A stretch of DNA of 64,000 bases from assembly GCF_016950255.1 (NCBI RefSeq), contig NZ_JACGFN010000001.1:3100001-3164000 (forward strand), given 5' to 3'. Position 1 is the stretch's first letter. Each line of letters begins with the position of its first letter. Of the stretch, positions 49,336 through 59,303 are shown piece after piece. Under the pieces are notes generated by a model. It was given only the letters and a program-made list of their open reading frames with translations. It did no database searches and was not told where the DNA came from. The translations under genes were made by a program, and so were the position numbers. This stretch comes from Pectobacterium brasiliense (GTDB lineage: Bacteria; Pseudomonadota; Gammaproteobacteria; Enterobacterales; Enterobacteriaceae).

Positions 49336-49360
49336 GGTTTCCCCCTGATTGGGGGAAACC
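49336..49360 (-). terminator. Probable terminator of the CitS-family gene
   Basis: GGTTTCCCCC (49336-49345) and GGGGGAAACC (49351-49360) form a perfect 10-bp stem, 13 bp past the stop on the minus strand, followed by TTATTCT. Confidence 0.7.
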
Positions 49361-49372
49361 ATGATACTAAGA

Positions 49373-50716
49373 TTAAGCAACCCAGCCCAGCAGCAGCGTT
49401 GCGGCGATGACGGTAGATGCGCCGCCGATACGGGTAGCGATCTGTGCGAACGGCATCAGGGACATACGGTTAGAAGCAGACAGAATAGCCACGTCACCCG
49501 TACCGCCCAGCCCGCTGTGGCACGTGGTTACGATGGACGCTTCAATTGGATACATGTTCAGATAAGGTGCAATCAGGAAGCTCACCAGCGCCATGGACAG
49601 CACCACAGAACCACAGACGATGACATAACCCACAGAGAATACTGCGACGACGCTTTCCAGCGGGATATACAGCATGCCCAGTCCGATCATCAGCGGCCAC
49701 ACCAGAGAACTGGATACGAACTTGTAAACGCTGTGTGCGCCAGTTTCCATAATCGCAGGAATCACGCGTCCGTATTTGCAGAGGACGGCGATCAGAATCA
49801 TCAGCACTGGGCCTGGGATGTGTACCAATTTCTCAAACAGTCCACCAACGATGAAGAAGGCGCAAATCATCAGCAATCCGCCGCCCATCAGATGAAAATC
49901 GACCGGTTTTGGTGCTTCATTGACGGCAAACATCGCGTTGTCTTCATCGCTGCGAACCAGACGCCCTTCGCCGTTCAGATCCTTGCGGCGCATACCCAGA
50001 CGGGATAACACGCCGGCACACAGAATCGCGAAGATGTTACCGACGACGGCTGCGGGCGCTAGCTGAGCAACATAGACATCCGGGCTTTCTCCCAGAATGG
50101 CAGAGTAGGCTAGAGATAATGGCAGGATGCCTTCACCGATACCGCCGCCGATGATTGGCACGATAATGAAGAAGAAGGTGTGATAGAAGCTATAGCCGCA
50201 CAGTTTACCAACCAGCAAACCGGTTGCCAGCGCGGTTGCGGTGCCGATGACCAGCGGGACGAACATGCGCACCATCCCCTGAATCAGGATTTTGCGGTTC
50301 ATACCCAGAATACTGCCGACCACCAGACAGGCGATAACGAAATACAGGAAGTTCGCCTCTTTCATCAGCAGGTGGACGGTTTTCATGGTGTTGTCGTTGA
50401 ACAGCTCAAAATACACCATAACGGACGGTACCATCAGGCACAGAATGGCCGGGCCGCCGATATCTTTGAACACGGGAATGTTGCTGCCAATGTGTGCCAG
50501 TAAAAAACCCATCGTCATGATGACGGCGAAACCGCCAATCATATTTTTAGGCAAATATCCTTCGTAGGCAGCGATAGCGACAATGGCGGCAATCGCCATA
50601 AAAAGTGCAACGGGAACGGAGCCGATTTTCTTTTTAAAAAATCCCCCGATAAACGATTCTTGTGTTTCCAGAGCGAGATCGTTCTCACATAAAATATCAG
50701 TTTCAATTTTTTTCAT
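49373..50716 (-). CDS. 2-hydroxycarboxylate transporter family protein (CitS/CimH/MleP-like)
   Basis: 447 residues (Klebsiella CitS 446). Inner-membrane carrier for citrate or malate, Na+- or H+-coupled, with about 11 helices. The two reentrant-loop GGxG motifs of the family are present: IIGGGIGEGILPLS and SGLGGTGDVAILSAS. The C-terminal TRIGGASTV segment carries the conserved arginine that contacts substrate carboxylates. ATG 50716 follows AGGGTG; a GTG at 50725 is less likely. Encoded near dcuSR, which probably controls it. Confidence 0.93.
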   Translation of the reverse strand: MKKIETDILCENDLALETQESFIGGFFKKKIGSVPVALFMAIAAIVAIAAYEGYLPKNMIGGFAVIMTMGFLLAHIGSNIPVFKDIGGPAILCLMVPSVMVYFELFNDNTMKTVHLLMKEANFLYFVIACLVVGSILGMNRKILIQGMVRMFVPLVIGTATALATGLLVGKLCGYSFYHTFFFIIVPIIGGGIGEGILPLSLAYSAILGESPDVYVAQLAPAAVVGNIFAILCAGVLSRLGMRRKDLNGEGRLVRSDEDNAMFAVNEAPKPVDFHLMGGGLLMICAFFIVGGLFEKLVHIPGPVLMILIAVLCKYGRVIPAIMETGAHSVYKFVSSSLVWPLMIGLGMLYIPLESVVAVFSVGYVIVCGSVVLSMALVSFLIAPYLNMYPIEASIVTTCHSGLGGTGDVAILSASNRMSLMPFAQIATRIGGASTVIAATLLLGWVA

Positions 50717-52185
50717 TATATTCACCCTGCTAGGACAGTTGGTACAGAAAGAAATGACATACCTGCCGTGTAATATCGTTGAGATATTGGTAATGCATCG
50801 TTATCGACGCATCTTATTGGCTTTTTGCTTGCCGATATCGGTGTGGATATCGAGCGTTGCTAATGCCAATGGCGGCGGAATGTTTATTATCAGAAAGCAG
50901 AAAAATACGTTTTTTTCTTTTTTATCAGTTAGTAACAAAAAGATAAGGGATGGTTGATGTTATTTAACAATGAATCCTGTTGGAGAGTAATCTAGCATGA
51001 GGGAATGTTAAAAATAATACGTTAATTACGTATTTGTGAACTTATCAGCAACTCTATTTTAAATAACTTATATTGTTTTTTTGTAATTAAAATAATTTAT
51101 CGAGGGAATGTTAGGGGTTAAAACAGAAGGAGAGGTAACTCACAGAGTGAAAAATACCACTTTATGAGAATAAGTAAATAGCGTGTTTTCATTTTAGTGA
51201 AAATATTTATTTAACTAAAATAGCCAATTAATTATTGAGCAATATCATTTTATCCTCGGTAAGGGCCCTGTGCCTGCCCCTGCCGCGCAGGACAAAATGC
51301 GTTCTCGACCCTGCATCAGCCGCCTTTTTATCTATGCTTTATCTAACGGATGTATCCAGCAATGGCTCTCTGGTCATGGTTATCCCACGGATAAAGAACG
51401 ATGAAGAGCGATCTTGCGGCTCGTCGAAGGAGGGGGAAACAACGTTTCTTATGCCGTATAGAGTTTTTTTATGTAGCGTAGATAGTCATTTGCCTACTTA
51501 TGGTGCCGCGGCAAATATCAGAATTTCTTATTATCCGTCAGGATTTTCACCTGCTGTTAACGTTTTTAACAAAAAATAGTGCTCAAATCTTGGACATGTA
51601 AGACCAGATGACTATAGTTTTTTTAATGGTGATAATTTCTTTATGTCCGCAAGCTATCGGTTTTTATCGCTGTTTTTTCCGAAAAAGGCAAAACATACAC
51701 CTTTTGTAAGGTGATGAACTTGTATTTTATCTTTTAAGAAAATGTAAGGAAATTTTGTAAATCCTTACTGCTTATATTGACGTCACCGCCATCTGTTGAG
51801 AAATTGAGGGCGTCATAGGGATATAAGGAGGAAAGCAGCGGCTTGTCTGAATGATTCTACGTCTTCATCCAGCATCCGTGAGCGGGTTGTGGCGCGTCAA
51901 GGTATACGTTGTAGTTATTATGACTATATCCAACAGCGTGGCGGCCATCGGTTTTGGTAACCCCTTTCCTCTTCCTCATTATTTTAATTTTGCCTTCGGG
52001 CGACAGGGTACAGACCACAGTTCGTAAAAATACAGGTCTGGCCAACCATACCCAATTGATTTCGAGATGCAGAACGGAATATCAGCGCTGTTAACCACTG
52101 TGCGTTTAACGACAGAATTAACGCGTATGCAGCTTGGAGTATGGCGGGTATAGCACACAACATCATCCACAATGGAGCACAAGTA
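50717..52185. other. Long non-coding region between the CitS-type gene and dppA
   Basis: 1.47 kb with no gene I can support. Low-GC stretch at 50940-51240 containing a 19-bp palindrome AATACGT-TAATT-ACGTATT (51016-51034), which may bind a regulator of the CitS-type gene. Further right are small inverted repeats CACCTT/AAGGTG (51698-51713) and GTAAGGA/TCCTTAC (51744-51768), then a probable long dppA leader. Open frames at 51235-51579 (TTG start) and 51851-52027 (58 codons) lack ribosome sites at a sensible distance. Confidence 0.5.
52155..52182 (+). promoter_or_regulatory. CA-rich GcvB-type target and ribosome site before dppA
   Basis: A C/A-rich tract (CACACAACATCATCCACAA, 52154-52172) runs into the TGGAG Shine-Dalgarno, with the dppA ATG at 52186. 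In E. coli and Salmonella the G/U-rich R1 region of the sRNA GcvB represses dppA through such a tract. Site assignment is by analogy; gcvB itself is not in the window. Confidence 0.6.
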
Positions 52186-53793
52186 ATGGAAAAATCCCTG
52201 GTTAAATCAAGGGTGTTGAAGTTCGGCCTTGGCTTGCTCGCCCTGTCCGTCGCTGCAGGCGTTCAGGCAAAGACGCTGGTGTACTGCTCAGAAGGCTCCC
52301 CGGAAGGTTTTAACCCACAGCTGTTCACCTCCGGTACAACGTTTGATGCCAGCTCTATTCCTATTTATAACCGCCTGGTGGAATTTAAAGACGGTACCAC
52401 GGACACCGGTCCGGGTCTGGCTGAAAAATGGGATATTAGCGAAGACGGCAAAACCTATACTTTCCATCTGCGCAAAGGCGTGAAATGGCAAGACAGTAAG
52501 GATTTCAAACCTTCTCGTGAATTCAATGCCGATGACGTGATTTTCTCCTTCATGCGTCAGCAGGATGCCAACCATCCGTACCACAAAGTATCTGGCGGCA
52601 GCTATGAATACTATCAGGGTATGGGTATGCCGGAACTGGTCAGCAAAATCGAAAAAGTAGACGACTATACCGTCCGCTTTGTGCTGAACCGCCCTGAAGC
52701 GCCGTTCCTGGCAAACCTGGCGATGGACTTTGCTTCCATCCTATCAGCGGAATACGCGGATAAGATGCTGAAAGCCGGTACGCCAGAGAAGATTGACCTG
52801 AACCCAATCGGTACAGGCCCGTTCCAGCTGCAGCAGTACCAGAAAGATTCCCGTATTCTGTACAAAGCCTTTGAAGGCTTCTGGGGTACTAAGCCTGGTG
52901 TTGACCGTCTGGTCTTCTCCATCACGCCAGATGCGTCTGTACGTTACGCCAAGCTGCAAAAAGACGAATGCCAGATCATGCCGTATCCAAACCCGGCCGA
53001 TCTCGCGAAGATGAAAGAAGATAAGAACATCACGTTGATGGAACAGCCTGGCCTGAACGTTGGCTATCTGGCTTACAACGTTGAGAAAAAGCCGCTGGAT
53101 AACGTCAAGATTCGCCAGGCGCTGAACTATGCGGTTAACAAGTCTGCCATTATCGAAGCGGTCTATCAGGGAGCCGGCCAGGCCGCAACTAACCTGATCC
53201 CGCCGACCATGTGGGGCTACAACAACGACGTTAAAGACTACAGCTACGATCCTGAGAAAGCGAAAGCGCTGCTGAAAGAAGCGGGTATGGCTGACGGTTT
53301 CTCTATCGACCTGTGGGCAATGCCGGTACAGCGTCCGTACAACCCGAACGCGCGTCGTATGGCAGAAATGATTCAGTCCGACTGGGCGAAAGTTGGCGTG
53401 AAAGCCAAGATCGTCACCTACGAGTGGGGCGAGTATCTGAAGCGTGCGAAAGACGGCGAGCACCAGACCGTACTGATGGGCTGGACTGGCGACAATGGGG
53501 ATCCAGATAACTTCTTCGCGACCCTGTTCAGCTGCGATGCGGCTAAAAATGGCTCCAACTACTCCAAGTGGTGCTATAAGCCGTTTGAAGACTTGATCCA
53601 ACCGGCGCGCGCCGTTTCCGATCACGAAAAACGTATTGAACTGTACAAGCAGGCACAGGTTGTGATGCACGATCAGGCTCCGGCGCTGATTGTCGCGCAC
53701 TCTACCGTGTACGAACCTGTACGTAAAAACGTGAAAGGTTATGTGGTTCAGCCGCGTGGTGTGCATAGCTTCAACAACGTGACGTTGGATTAA
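52186..53793 (+). CDS. dppA: Dipeptide-binding periplasmic protein
   Basis: 535 residues, the E. coli DppA length. Signal peptide cleaved after GVQA near residue 28, mature start KTLVYCSEGSPEGFNPQLFTSGTT. Family 5 binding protein with NPIGTGPFQLQQYQKDSR, LNVGYLAYNVEKKPLDNVK and the C-terminal disulfide-region cysteines (LFSCDAAKNGSNYSKWCYKPF). Binds di/tripeptides, and haem in some species, and also acts with the Tap chemoreceptor in E. coli. ATG 52186 with TGGAG. First gene of dppABCDF. Confidence 0.96.
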   Translation: MEKSLVKSRVLKFGLGLLALSVAAGVQAKTLVYCSEGSPEGFNPQLFTSGTTFDASSIPIYNRLVEFKDGTTDTGPGLAEKWDISEDGKTYTFHLRKGVKWQDSKDFKPSREFNADDVIFSFMRQQDANHPYHKVSGGSYEYYQGMGMPELVSKIEKVDDYTVRFVLNRPEAPFLANLAMDFASILSAEYADKMLKAGTPEKIDLNPIGTGPFQLQQYQKDSRILYKAFEGFWGTKPGVDRLVFSITPDASVRYAKLQKDECQIMPYPNPADLAKMKEDKNITLMEQPGLNVGYLAYNVEKKPLDNVKIRQALNYAVNKSAIIEAVYQGAGQAATNLIPPTMWGYNNDVKDYSYDPEKAKALLKEAGMADGFSIDLWAMPVQRPYNPNARRMAEMIQSDWAKVGVKAKIVTYEWGEYLKRAKDGEHQTVLMGWTGDNGDPDNFFATLFSCDAAKNGSNYSKWCYKPFEDLIQPARAVSDHEKRIELYKQAQVVMHDQAPALIVAHSTVYEPVRKNVKGYVVQPRGVHSFNNVTLD

Positions 53794-53821
53794 GTCAGCC
53801 ACTAGATTTCACGGACACTAA

Positions 53822-53873
53822 AAACCCCGACCTTGCGGTTTCTCGTTAGAGGAGCCGTGGAGGCGGGGTTTCT
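53822..53873 (+). terminator. Intra-operon hairpin between dppA and dppB
   Basis: AAACCCCG (53822-53829) pairs with CGGGGTTT (53864-53871); an inner CGGTTTCTC/GAGGAGCCG stem extends the structure. It is followed by only a short T stretch, so it should lower rather than stop expression of dppBCDF relative to dppA. Confidence 0.65.
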
Positions 53874-54024
53874 TGCCCGTTAAATTTATGGTTGTCTTCC
53901 TTGCCCGCTATCCTGCGGGCCGTCGCACACGACGTTTAAAATCGCACCTGGCGATTTTTTAGCTGTGAGCAATGATAAGCCTGCTGGCCAATGAGCCAAC
54001 GGGCATGAATAGAGAGTTCGGGAT

Positions 54025-55044
54025 ATGTTGCAATTCATACTCCGGCGTTTGGGGTTAGTTATCCCAACGTTTATTGGTATCACCCTATTAACCTTCGCGT
54101 TCGTACACATGATTCCGGGCGACCCGGTGATGATCATGGCGGGGGAACGGGGTATTTCCGCCGAGCGTCACGCGCAGTTGCTGGCTGAAATGGGGCTGGA
54201 TAAGCCGCTTTGGCAGCAATACCTCCACTATATTGGCGGTGTGATGCAGGGCGATCTGGGGATCTCCCTCAAGAGTCGTATCCCCGTGTGGGAAGAATTT
54301 GTGCCTCGCTTCAAAGCGACGCTGGAACTGGGTATCTGCGCGATGATGTTTGCTATCGCGGTGGGGATTCCGGTTGGTGTGCTGGCTGCGGTCAAACGCG
54401 GTTCCATTTTCGATCATACCTCTGTTGGCCTGGCGCTGACGGGCTACTCCATGCCTATCTTCTGGTGGGGCATGATGCTGATTATGCTGGTCTCCGTTCA
54501 GCTTGATCTTACCCCCGTTTCGGGACGCATCAGCGACACGATTTTCCTTGATGACAGTATGCCGCTAACCGGCTTTATGCTGATCGATACCCTGTTCTGG
54601 GGCGAGGAAGGCGACTTTATCGACGCGGTTGAACACATGATCCTGCCTGCCATCGTGCTGGGCACCATTCCACTGGCGGTGATTGTGCGTATGACGCGCT
54701 CCGCGATGCTGGAAGTGCTGGGTGAGGATTACATTCGTACCGCTCGCGCCAAAGGGCTGAGCCGTCTGCGTGTGATTGTCGTACACGCGTTGCGTAATGC
54801 GATGCTGCCGGTGGTAACGGTAATTGGTTTACAGGTCGGTACCATGCTGGCCGGGGCGATCCTGACGGAAACCATTTTCTCCTGGCCGGGGCTGGGACGG
54901 TGGTTAATCGATGCGTTGCAGCGTCGTGACTATCCGGTGGTTCAGGGCGGCGTACTGCTGGTGGCAACCATGATCATTCTGGTGAACCTGCTGGTAGATG
55001 TGCTCTACGGCGTGGTTAACCCACGCATCCGTCACAAGAAATAA
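54025..55044 (+). CDS. dppB: Dipeptide ABC transporter permease DppB
   Basis: 339 residues (E. coli 339). N-terminal MLQFILRRLGLVIPTFIGITLLTFAFVHMIPGDP, typical of the first permease, six helices, and the ATPase-contact loop YIRTARAKGLSRLRVIVVHALRNAMLP. Forms the channel with DppC. Separated from dppA by 231 bp with a hairpin, the rest of the operon follows closely. Confidence 0.96.
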   Translation: MLQFILRRLGLVIPTFIGITLLTFAFVHMIPGDPVMIMAGERGISAERHAQLLAEMGLDKPLWQQYLHYIGGVMQGDLGISLKSRIPVWEEFVPRFKATLELGICAMMFAIAVGIPVGVLAAVKRGSIFDHTSVGLALTGYSMPIFWWGMMLIMLVSVQLDLTPVSGRISDTIFLDDSMPLTGFMLIDTLFWGEEGDFIDAVEHMILPAIVLGTIPLAVIVRMTRSAMLEVLGEDYIRTARAKGLSRLRVIVVHALRNAMLPVVTVIGLQVGTMLAGAILTETIFSWPGLGRWLIDALQRRDYPVVQGGVLLVATMIILVNLLVDVLYGVVNPRIRHKK

Positions 55045-55057
55045 GGGGAAGGCTAAG

Positions 55058-55960
55058 ATGACACACGTCACTGAACCTGTTGTAAATAGCGCACCGAAGC
55101 CGATGACCCCGCTACAGGAATTCTGGCACTATTTTAAACGTAACAAAGGGGCGGTCGTTGGCATGGCGTATGTCGTGCTGATGCTGATTATCGCCATTGG
55201 CGCCAACGTGTTGGCTCCGCATGCGCCCGCTGAGCAGTTCCGCGATGCGTTGCTTCGCCCGCCGGTCTGGCAAGAGGGTGGAAGCTGGCAGTTTATTCTG
55301 GGAACGGACGACGTCGGGCGTGATGTCCTGTCCCGCCTGATGTACGGCGCACGTCTCTCTCTGCTGGTTGGCTGTCTGGTCGTCGCACTGTCGCTGGTGC
55401 TTGGGGTGATCTTCGGCCTGCTGGCCGGATATTTCGGCGGTGTGGTCGATGCACTCATCATGCGTATCGTCGATATCATGTTGGCGCTGCCGAGCCTGCT
55501 GCTGGCGCTGGTGCTGGTGGCCGTCTTCGGACCTTCGATTGTGAATGCCTCGCTGGCGTTGACCTTCGTGGCATTGCCGCACTATGTCCGTTTGACCCGC
55601 GCAGCGGTGCTGGTGGAAGTCAATCGCGATTACGTCACGGCTTCACGCGTGGCGGGAGCCAGCTCGATGCGTCAGATGTTCGTCAACATTCTTCCGAACT
55701 GCCTGGCACCGTTGATTGTGCAGGCTTCTCTCGGCTTTTCTAACGCCATTCTTGATATGGCTGCTTTGGGTTTCCTCGGTATGGGCGCACAGCCGCCAAC
55801 ACCAGAATGGGGCACCATGCTGTCGGACGTTTTGCAGTTTGCGCAAAGCGCCTGGTGGGTGGTGACGTTCCCCGGTCTGGCGATCTTACTGACGGTATTG
55901 GCGTTTAACCTGATGGGGGACGGTTTGCGTGACGCTCTCGACCCCAAACTCAAGCAGTAG
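55058..55960 (+). CDS. dppC: Dipeptide ABC transporter permease DppC
   Basis: 300 residues (E. coli 300). OppC-type N-terminal segment, then BPD_transp_1 with [27 protein letters not shown] and [23 protein letters not shown] 55058 follows AAGGGGAAGG; an in-frame start at 54998 would lie inside dppB. 13 bp after dppB and 13 bp before dppD. Confidence 0.96.
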   Translation: MTHVTEPVVNSAPKPMTPLQEFWHYFKRNKGAVVGMAYVVLMLIIAIGANVLAPHAPAEQFRDALLRPPVWQEGGSWQFILGTDDVGRDVLSRLMYGARLSLLVGCLVVALSLVLGVIFGLLAGYFGGVVDALIMRIVDIMLALPSLLLALVLVAVFGPSIVNASLALTFVALPHYVRLTRAAVLVEVNRDYVTASRVAGASSMRQMFVNILPNCLAPLIVQASLGFSNAILDMAALGFLGMGAQPPTPEWGTMLSDVLQFAQSAWWVVTFPGLAILLTVLAFNLMGDGLRDALDPKLKQ

Positions 55961-55973
55961 TAGAGGTAGAGAG

Positions 55974-56954
55974 ATGGCGTTGCTCAATGTAGATAAACTG
56001 TCGGTTCACTTTGGTGATGAGGATCTGCCGTTTCGTGCGGTCGATCGTATCAGCTACCAGGTTGAACAAGGTCAGGTCGTCGGTATCGTCGGGGAATCCG
56101 GCTCCGGTAAGTCCGTCAGTTCGCTGGCGATTATGGGACTGATTGATTACCCCGGCAAAGTGATGGCCGACAAGCTGGAATTTAACCAGCGTGATTTAAC
56201 AAAAATTTCTGAAAAAGAACGGCGTAATCTGGTGGGTTCTGAAGTCGCGATGATTTTCCAGGACCCGATGACCAGCCTGAATCCGTGTTATACCGTGGGC
56301 TACCAGATCATGGAAGCTATCAAGGTGCATCAGGGCGGTAATCGCAAAACCCGTCGTCAGCGTGCGATTGACCTGCTGACGCTGGTCGGGATTCCCGATC
56401 CAGGTTCGCGTCTTGACGTGTATCCGCACCAGCTTTCCGGCGGGATGAGCCAGCGCGTGATGATCGCGATGGCGATTGCCTGTCGGCCGAAGTTGCTGAT
56501 TGCCGATGAGCCGACCACGGCGCTCGACGTGACCATTCAGGCGCAGATCATCGAACTGTTGCTCGAATTGCAGCAGCGAGAAAACATGGCGCTGATCCTG
56601 ATTACCCATGATTTGGCGCTGGTGGCTGAAGCGGCACACCACATCATCGTGATGTATGCCGGGCAGGTGGTGGAATCAGGCAAAGCGGCAGATATTTTCA
56701 GCGCGCCCCGTCATCCGTATACCCAGGCATTGCTGCGTGCGCTGCCGGAGTTTGCGGCAGATAAATCCCGACTGGCATCGTTGCCGGGTGTGGTACCGGG
56801 TAAATATGACCGCCCGAACGGCTGTCTGTTAAACCCGCGCTGTCCCTATGCGCAAGACCGCTGCCGTCAGGAAGAACCTGCACTGCGCGATATTCCTGGT
56901 CGTCAGGTGAAATGTCATACACCGCTGGATGATGCGGGGAGGCCAACCCTATGA
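55974..56954 (+). CDS. dppD: Dipeptide ABC transporter ATPase DppD
   Basis: 326 residues (E. coli 327). Walker A GESGSGKS at about residues 42-49, signature LSGGMSQRV, Walker [14 protein letters not shown]-loop ITHDLAL, and the C-terminal oligopeptide-transporter domain with cysteines [11 protein letters not shown], which in this family can bind an iron-sulfur cluster. ATG 55974 with AGAGGTAGAGAG; overlaps dppF by 4 bp. Confidence 0.96.
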   Translation: MALLNVDKLSVHFGDEDLPFRAVDRISYQVEQGQVVGIVGESGSGKSVSSLAIMGLIDYPGKVMADKLEFNQRDLTKISEKERRNLVGSEVAMIFQDPMTSLNPCYTVGYQIMEAIKVHQGGNRKTRRQRAIDLLTLVGIPDPGSRLDVYPHQLSGGMSQRVMIAMAIACRPKLLIADEPTTALDVTIQAQIIELLLELQQRENMALILITHDLALVAEAAHHIIVMYAGQVVESGKAADIFSAPRHPYTQALLRALPEFAADKSRLASLPGVVPGKYDRPNGCLLNPRCPYAQDRCRQEEPALRDIPGRQVKCHTPLDDAGRPTL

Positions 56955-57961
56955 GTGAACTGAACGCACCATCGCAGCCGTATTTGCTGCATGCGATAGA
57001 TTTGAAAAAACACTATCCGGTGAAAAAGGGCTTTTTCGCGCCAGAACGGATGGTGAAAGCGCTGGACGGCGTTTCCTTTACGCTGGAACGCGGTAAAACG
57101 CTGGCAGTGGTCGGAGAGTCCGGTTGTGGAAAATCCACGCTGGGTCGCCTGCTGACGATGATCGAAACCCCGTCTGATGGCGAACTGTACTATCAGGGAC
57201 AGGATCTACTGAAGCACGATCCTGAAGCACAGAAGCTACGTCGGCAGAAGATCCAGATCGTTTTCCAGAATCCGTACGGATCGCTGAACCCGCGTAAGAA
57301 AGTCGGCCAGATCCTGGAAGAACCACTCCAGATCAACACGGAACTGTCAAAAGCTGAACGTCGTGAAAAAGCGTTGGCGATGATGGCAAAAGTGGGGCTG
57401 AAAACGGAGCATTACGACCGTTATCCGCATATGTTCTCTGGCGGTCAGCGTCAACGTATCGCTATCGCCCGTGGATTGATGCTGGACCCAGACGTGGTGA
57501 TTGCCGATGAGCCCGTTTCAGCGCTGGACGTGTCGGTTCGTGCGCAGGTGCTGAACCTGATGATGGATTTGCAGCAGGATCTGGGGCTGTCTTACGTCTT
57601 CATCTCGCACGATCTGTCCGTTGTTGAACATATTGCTGATGAAGTGATGGTGATGTATCTGGGCCGCTGTGTGGAGAAGGGCAGTAAAGATGCCATTTTC
57701 AACAACCCGCGCCACCCGTATACGCAGGCGTTACTGTCCGCGACGCCGCGCCTGAACCCGGATTTACGCCGTGAACGCATCAAGCTGACGGGTGAACTGC
57801 CCAGCCCGCTGAATCCACCGCCGGGCTGCGCGTTCAATGCGCGCTGCCAGCGCTGCTTCAGCACTTGCACGCAGTTCCAACCGCAGTTGAAAACCTACGG
57901 CGAACAGCAGGTCGCTTGCTTCGCTGTCGATCAAGACGAACAGGGCACCGCTGTAGCCTAG
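56951..57961 (+). CDS. dppF: Dipeptide ABC transporter ATPase DppF
   Basis: 336 residues (E. coli 334). Walker [10 protein letters not shown], signature FSGGQRQRI, Walker [14 protein letters not shown]-loop ISHDLSV, and the C-terminal cysteine motif [12 protein letters not shown]. Pairs with DppD to power the importer. Last gene of the operon, followed by an intrinsic terminator. Confidence 0.96.
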   Translation: MSELNAPSQPYLLHAIDLKKHYPVKKGFFAPERMVKALDGVSFTLERGKTLAVVGESGCGKSTLGRLLTMIETPSDGELYYQGQDLLKHDPEAQKLRRQKIQIVFQNPYGSLNPRKKVGQILEEPLQINTELSKAERREKALAMMAKVGLKTEHYDRYPHMFSGGQRQRIAIARGLMLDPDVVIADEPVSALDVSVRAQVLNLMMDLQQDLGLSYVFISHDLSVVEHIADEVMVMYLGRCVEKGSKDAIFNNPRHPYTQALLSATPRLNPDLRRERIKLTGELPSPLNPPPGCAFNARCQRCFSTCTQFQPQLKTYGEQQVACFAVDQDEQGTAVA

Positions 57962-57974
57962 TTTGCCTTCGATG

Positions 57975-58007
57975 CCCCCATGCCGCGGTGTGGGGGTTTT
58001 GGTTTTT
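57975..58007 (+). terminator. dpp operon terminator
   Basis: CCCCCA (57975-57980) and TGGGGG (57991-57996) form the stem, followed by TTTTGGTTTTT, 14 bp past the dppF stop. Confidence 0.8.
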
Positions 58008-58023
58008 GCCCCACGCTATTCCG

Positions 58024-58167
58024 TCATATTTGAACAAACTTCACCCACCGTCTGCGACTAACCTGAAAGGCCGTTGGCTGGAAGTATCGGGCTTTATGGC
58101 CGGGATGCTCATCACTATTACCGTCGAGCGGGGGAGGATAGTGATTGAGACGGAGATTAATCTCTAA
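58024..58167 (+). pseudogene. SymE-like toxin fragment, copy 1
   Basis: The plus-strand frame ending at TAA 58165-58167 reads SYLNKLHPPSATNLKGRWLEVSG then FMAGMLITITVERGRIVIE, resembling the SymE toxin core (LKGQWLEAAGF-TG-AVDVKV-GCIVL in E. coli). No credible start codon with a ribosome site lies upstream before dppF, so it is a 5'-truncated remnant. SymE relatives are often found at the ends of rhs loci. A second, more decayed copy is at 60036-60171. Confidence 0.6.
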
Positions 58168-58199
58168 CTCTACGCACAATAAACCGCAGATAAAATAAA

Positions 58200-58237
58200 G
58201 CCGGAAGGATCGTTGGGATCGCTTCCGGTTTTATTAA
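58200..58237. terminator. Terminator shared by both rhs tails, copy 1
   Basis: GCCGGAAG with inner GATC pairs with GATC and CTTCCGG (one bulged G). T-rich tracts on both sides allow termination in both directions; on the minus strand it ends the small immunity-like gene 58234-58521. The 30-bp core recurs at 60204-60233. Confidence 0.75.
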
Positions 58238-58521
58238 TCATCACTCACGGAAGTATAAGTAGGTTTTGCTTTTTTTATGTTTACGTATAAATCTTTATCG
58301 TCCAACCTCCACCAATATTCATTATATGATGAAGGTTTTTTATATTCATAAATTGAAACAATACCAAGCAACCCACATGGGGTTTCGGACATAAAATCCC
58401 AGCCATTCTTCTCAGCAAAAAACATATCGAGATCTTCGTCATACCATATAGAAAAACCTTTTTTATCAAGAATGTTTAACGCTGTGTTATATACATTACT
58501 ATATTCTGACAAAGTAGGCAT
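58234..58521 (-). CDS. Orphan immunity-like protein of the rhs locus
   Basis: 95 residues, acidic, no signal peptide or membrane helix; no family recognised (MPTLSEYSNVYNTALNILDKK …). ATG 58521 with GGAG six bases upstream. AT-rich like the other immunity genes here. It lies just downstream of a scrap of rhs core and upstream of the shared terminator, exactly the place of an rhs immunity gene whose toxin tip has been lost. Function inferred from context. Confidence 0.6.
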   Translation of the reverse strand: MPTLSEYSNVYNTALNILDKKGFSIWYDEDLDMFFAEKNGWDFMSETPCGLLGIVSIYEYKKPSSYNEYWWRLDDKDLYVNIKKAKPTYTSVSDD

Positions 58522-58562
58522 ATATACTCCATATTTGTATTAATAAAAGATTAACTAATTAT

Positions 58563-58652
58563 GCCGCCCGAACGGGTCATAGCGGTAGAACCAGCGTTCG
58601 CCCGTCGGGGTGTCGACAACCCGGAGCTGGTTGCGGCTGTCTCTGCGGTAGG
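58563..58652 (-). pseudogene. Fragment of rhs core sequence
   Basis: About 85-90 bp nearly identical to part of the main rhs gene at about 61568-61657 (the segment encoding …VDTPTGERWFYRYDPFGR…). It has no start, no continuation on either side and no toxin tip. A footprint of an earlier rhs copy or of recombination. Confidence 0.8.
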
Positions 58653-58753
58653 TAAAGTAGAGAGGGCGAATTAGAGAAGCGCAATCCGCCGTTTACCGTG
58701 GGTAACTTAAGATCATTCAGCGGATTACGCCTTCAGATAATATGCCCTACAGC

Positions 58754-59296
58754 CTAATCTGATACTCCAACCTTTTTAAAGAAGCATCCATCAATACCAA
58801 CTTCCTCAAGATATTTTGAAAATCTCTCGGTGAAGAAATAGTTAAGATTATAGAGATAATCTCTAAATACAAGTTCATCATCGTGTATTTTTAAAAATTC
58901 ATATCTACTATTATCTTCCATTTCTTCATAAGCATCCCATGACTCAGCATCAATTGATTTTTTTACATTAAGAACGTTCATAAAAAAAAACCTTCTATTG
59001 TTAGACGTTCTTATAGGTAAAAATTCAGCTTTCCCAAATAGAAAGTCTTCAATTTTATCTTTTAATTCCTCACTTATGAGAAGCAACCTTGCATGATAAT
59101 GTGATATGTTAAAATCTTCTCTTTTTTCTTTCTCTTTCTTTGTTTTTCCTTGAAAGATATCAAAATTATATAATTCCCATTCATCGACTAATGAACGCCC
59201 ATCATATAAATTCATATTTTTAATAATTTCACTGCCTTCAGCGGGAAGGTAATATTTAAATATATCGATATCTGCTTCTAGCGTGTAAATGTTCAT
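58754..59296 (-). CDS. Imm11-like (DUF1629) immunity protein
   Basis: 180 residues, acidic and AT-rich (MNIYTLEADIDIFKYYLP …). The middle and end (AEFLPIRTSNNRRFFFMNVLNVKKSIDAES … VFRDYLYN … FTERFSKYLEEVGIDGCFFKKV) have the layout of the Imm11/DUF1629 immunity family, recalled from memory. ATG 59296 has GAGGTAACA just before it. It follows the AHH-nuclease rhs tip by 7 bp, its expected toxin. Confidence 0.75.
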   Translation of the reverse strand: MNIYTLEADIDIFKYYLPAEGSEIIKNMNLYDGRSLVDEWELYNFDIFQGKTKKEKEKREDFNISHYHARLLLISEELKDKIEDFLFGKAEFLPIRTSNNRRFFFMNVLNVKKSIDAESWDAYEEMEDNSRYEFLKIHDDELVFRDYLYNLNYFFTERFSKYLEEVGIDGCFFKKVGVSD

Positions 59297-59303
59297 TGTT
59301 ACC

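Noticed and set aside
51235..51579. 114-codon frame in the citS-type/dppA gap
   Set aside because: TTG start without a ribosome site, no domain, and ordinary non-coding composition around it.
51851..52027. 58-codon frame after an AAGGAGG sequence upstream of dppA
   Set aside because: The spacing of 19 bases to the ATG is too long, and no known leader peptide fits. It could be reconsidered if ribosome profiling shows translation.
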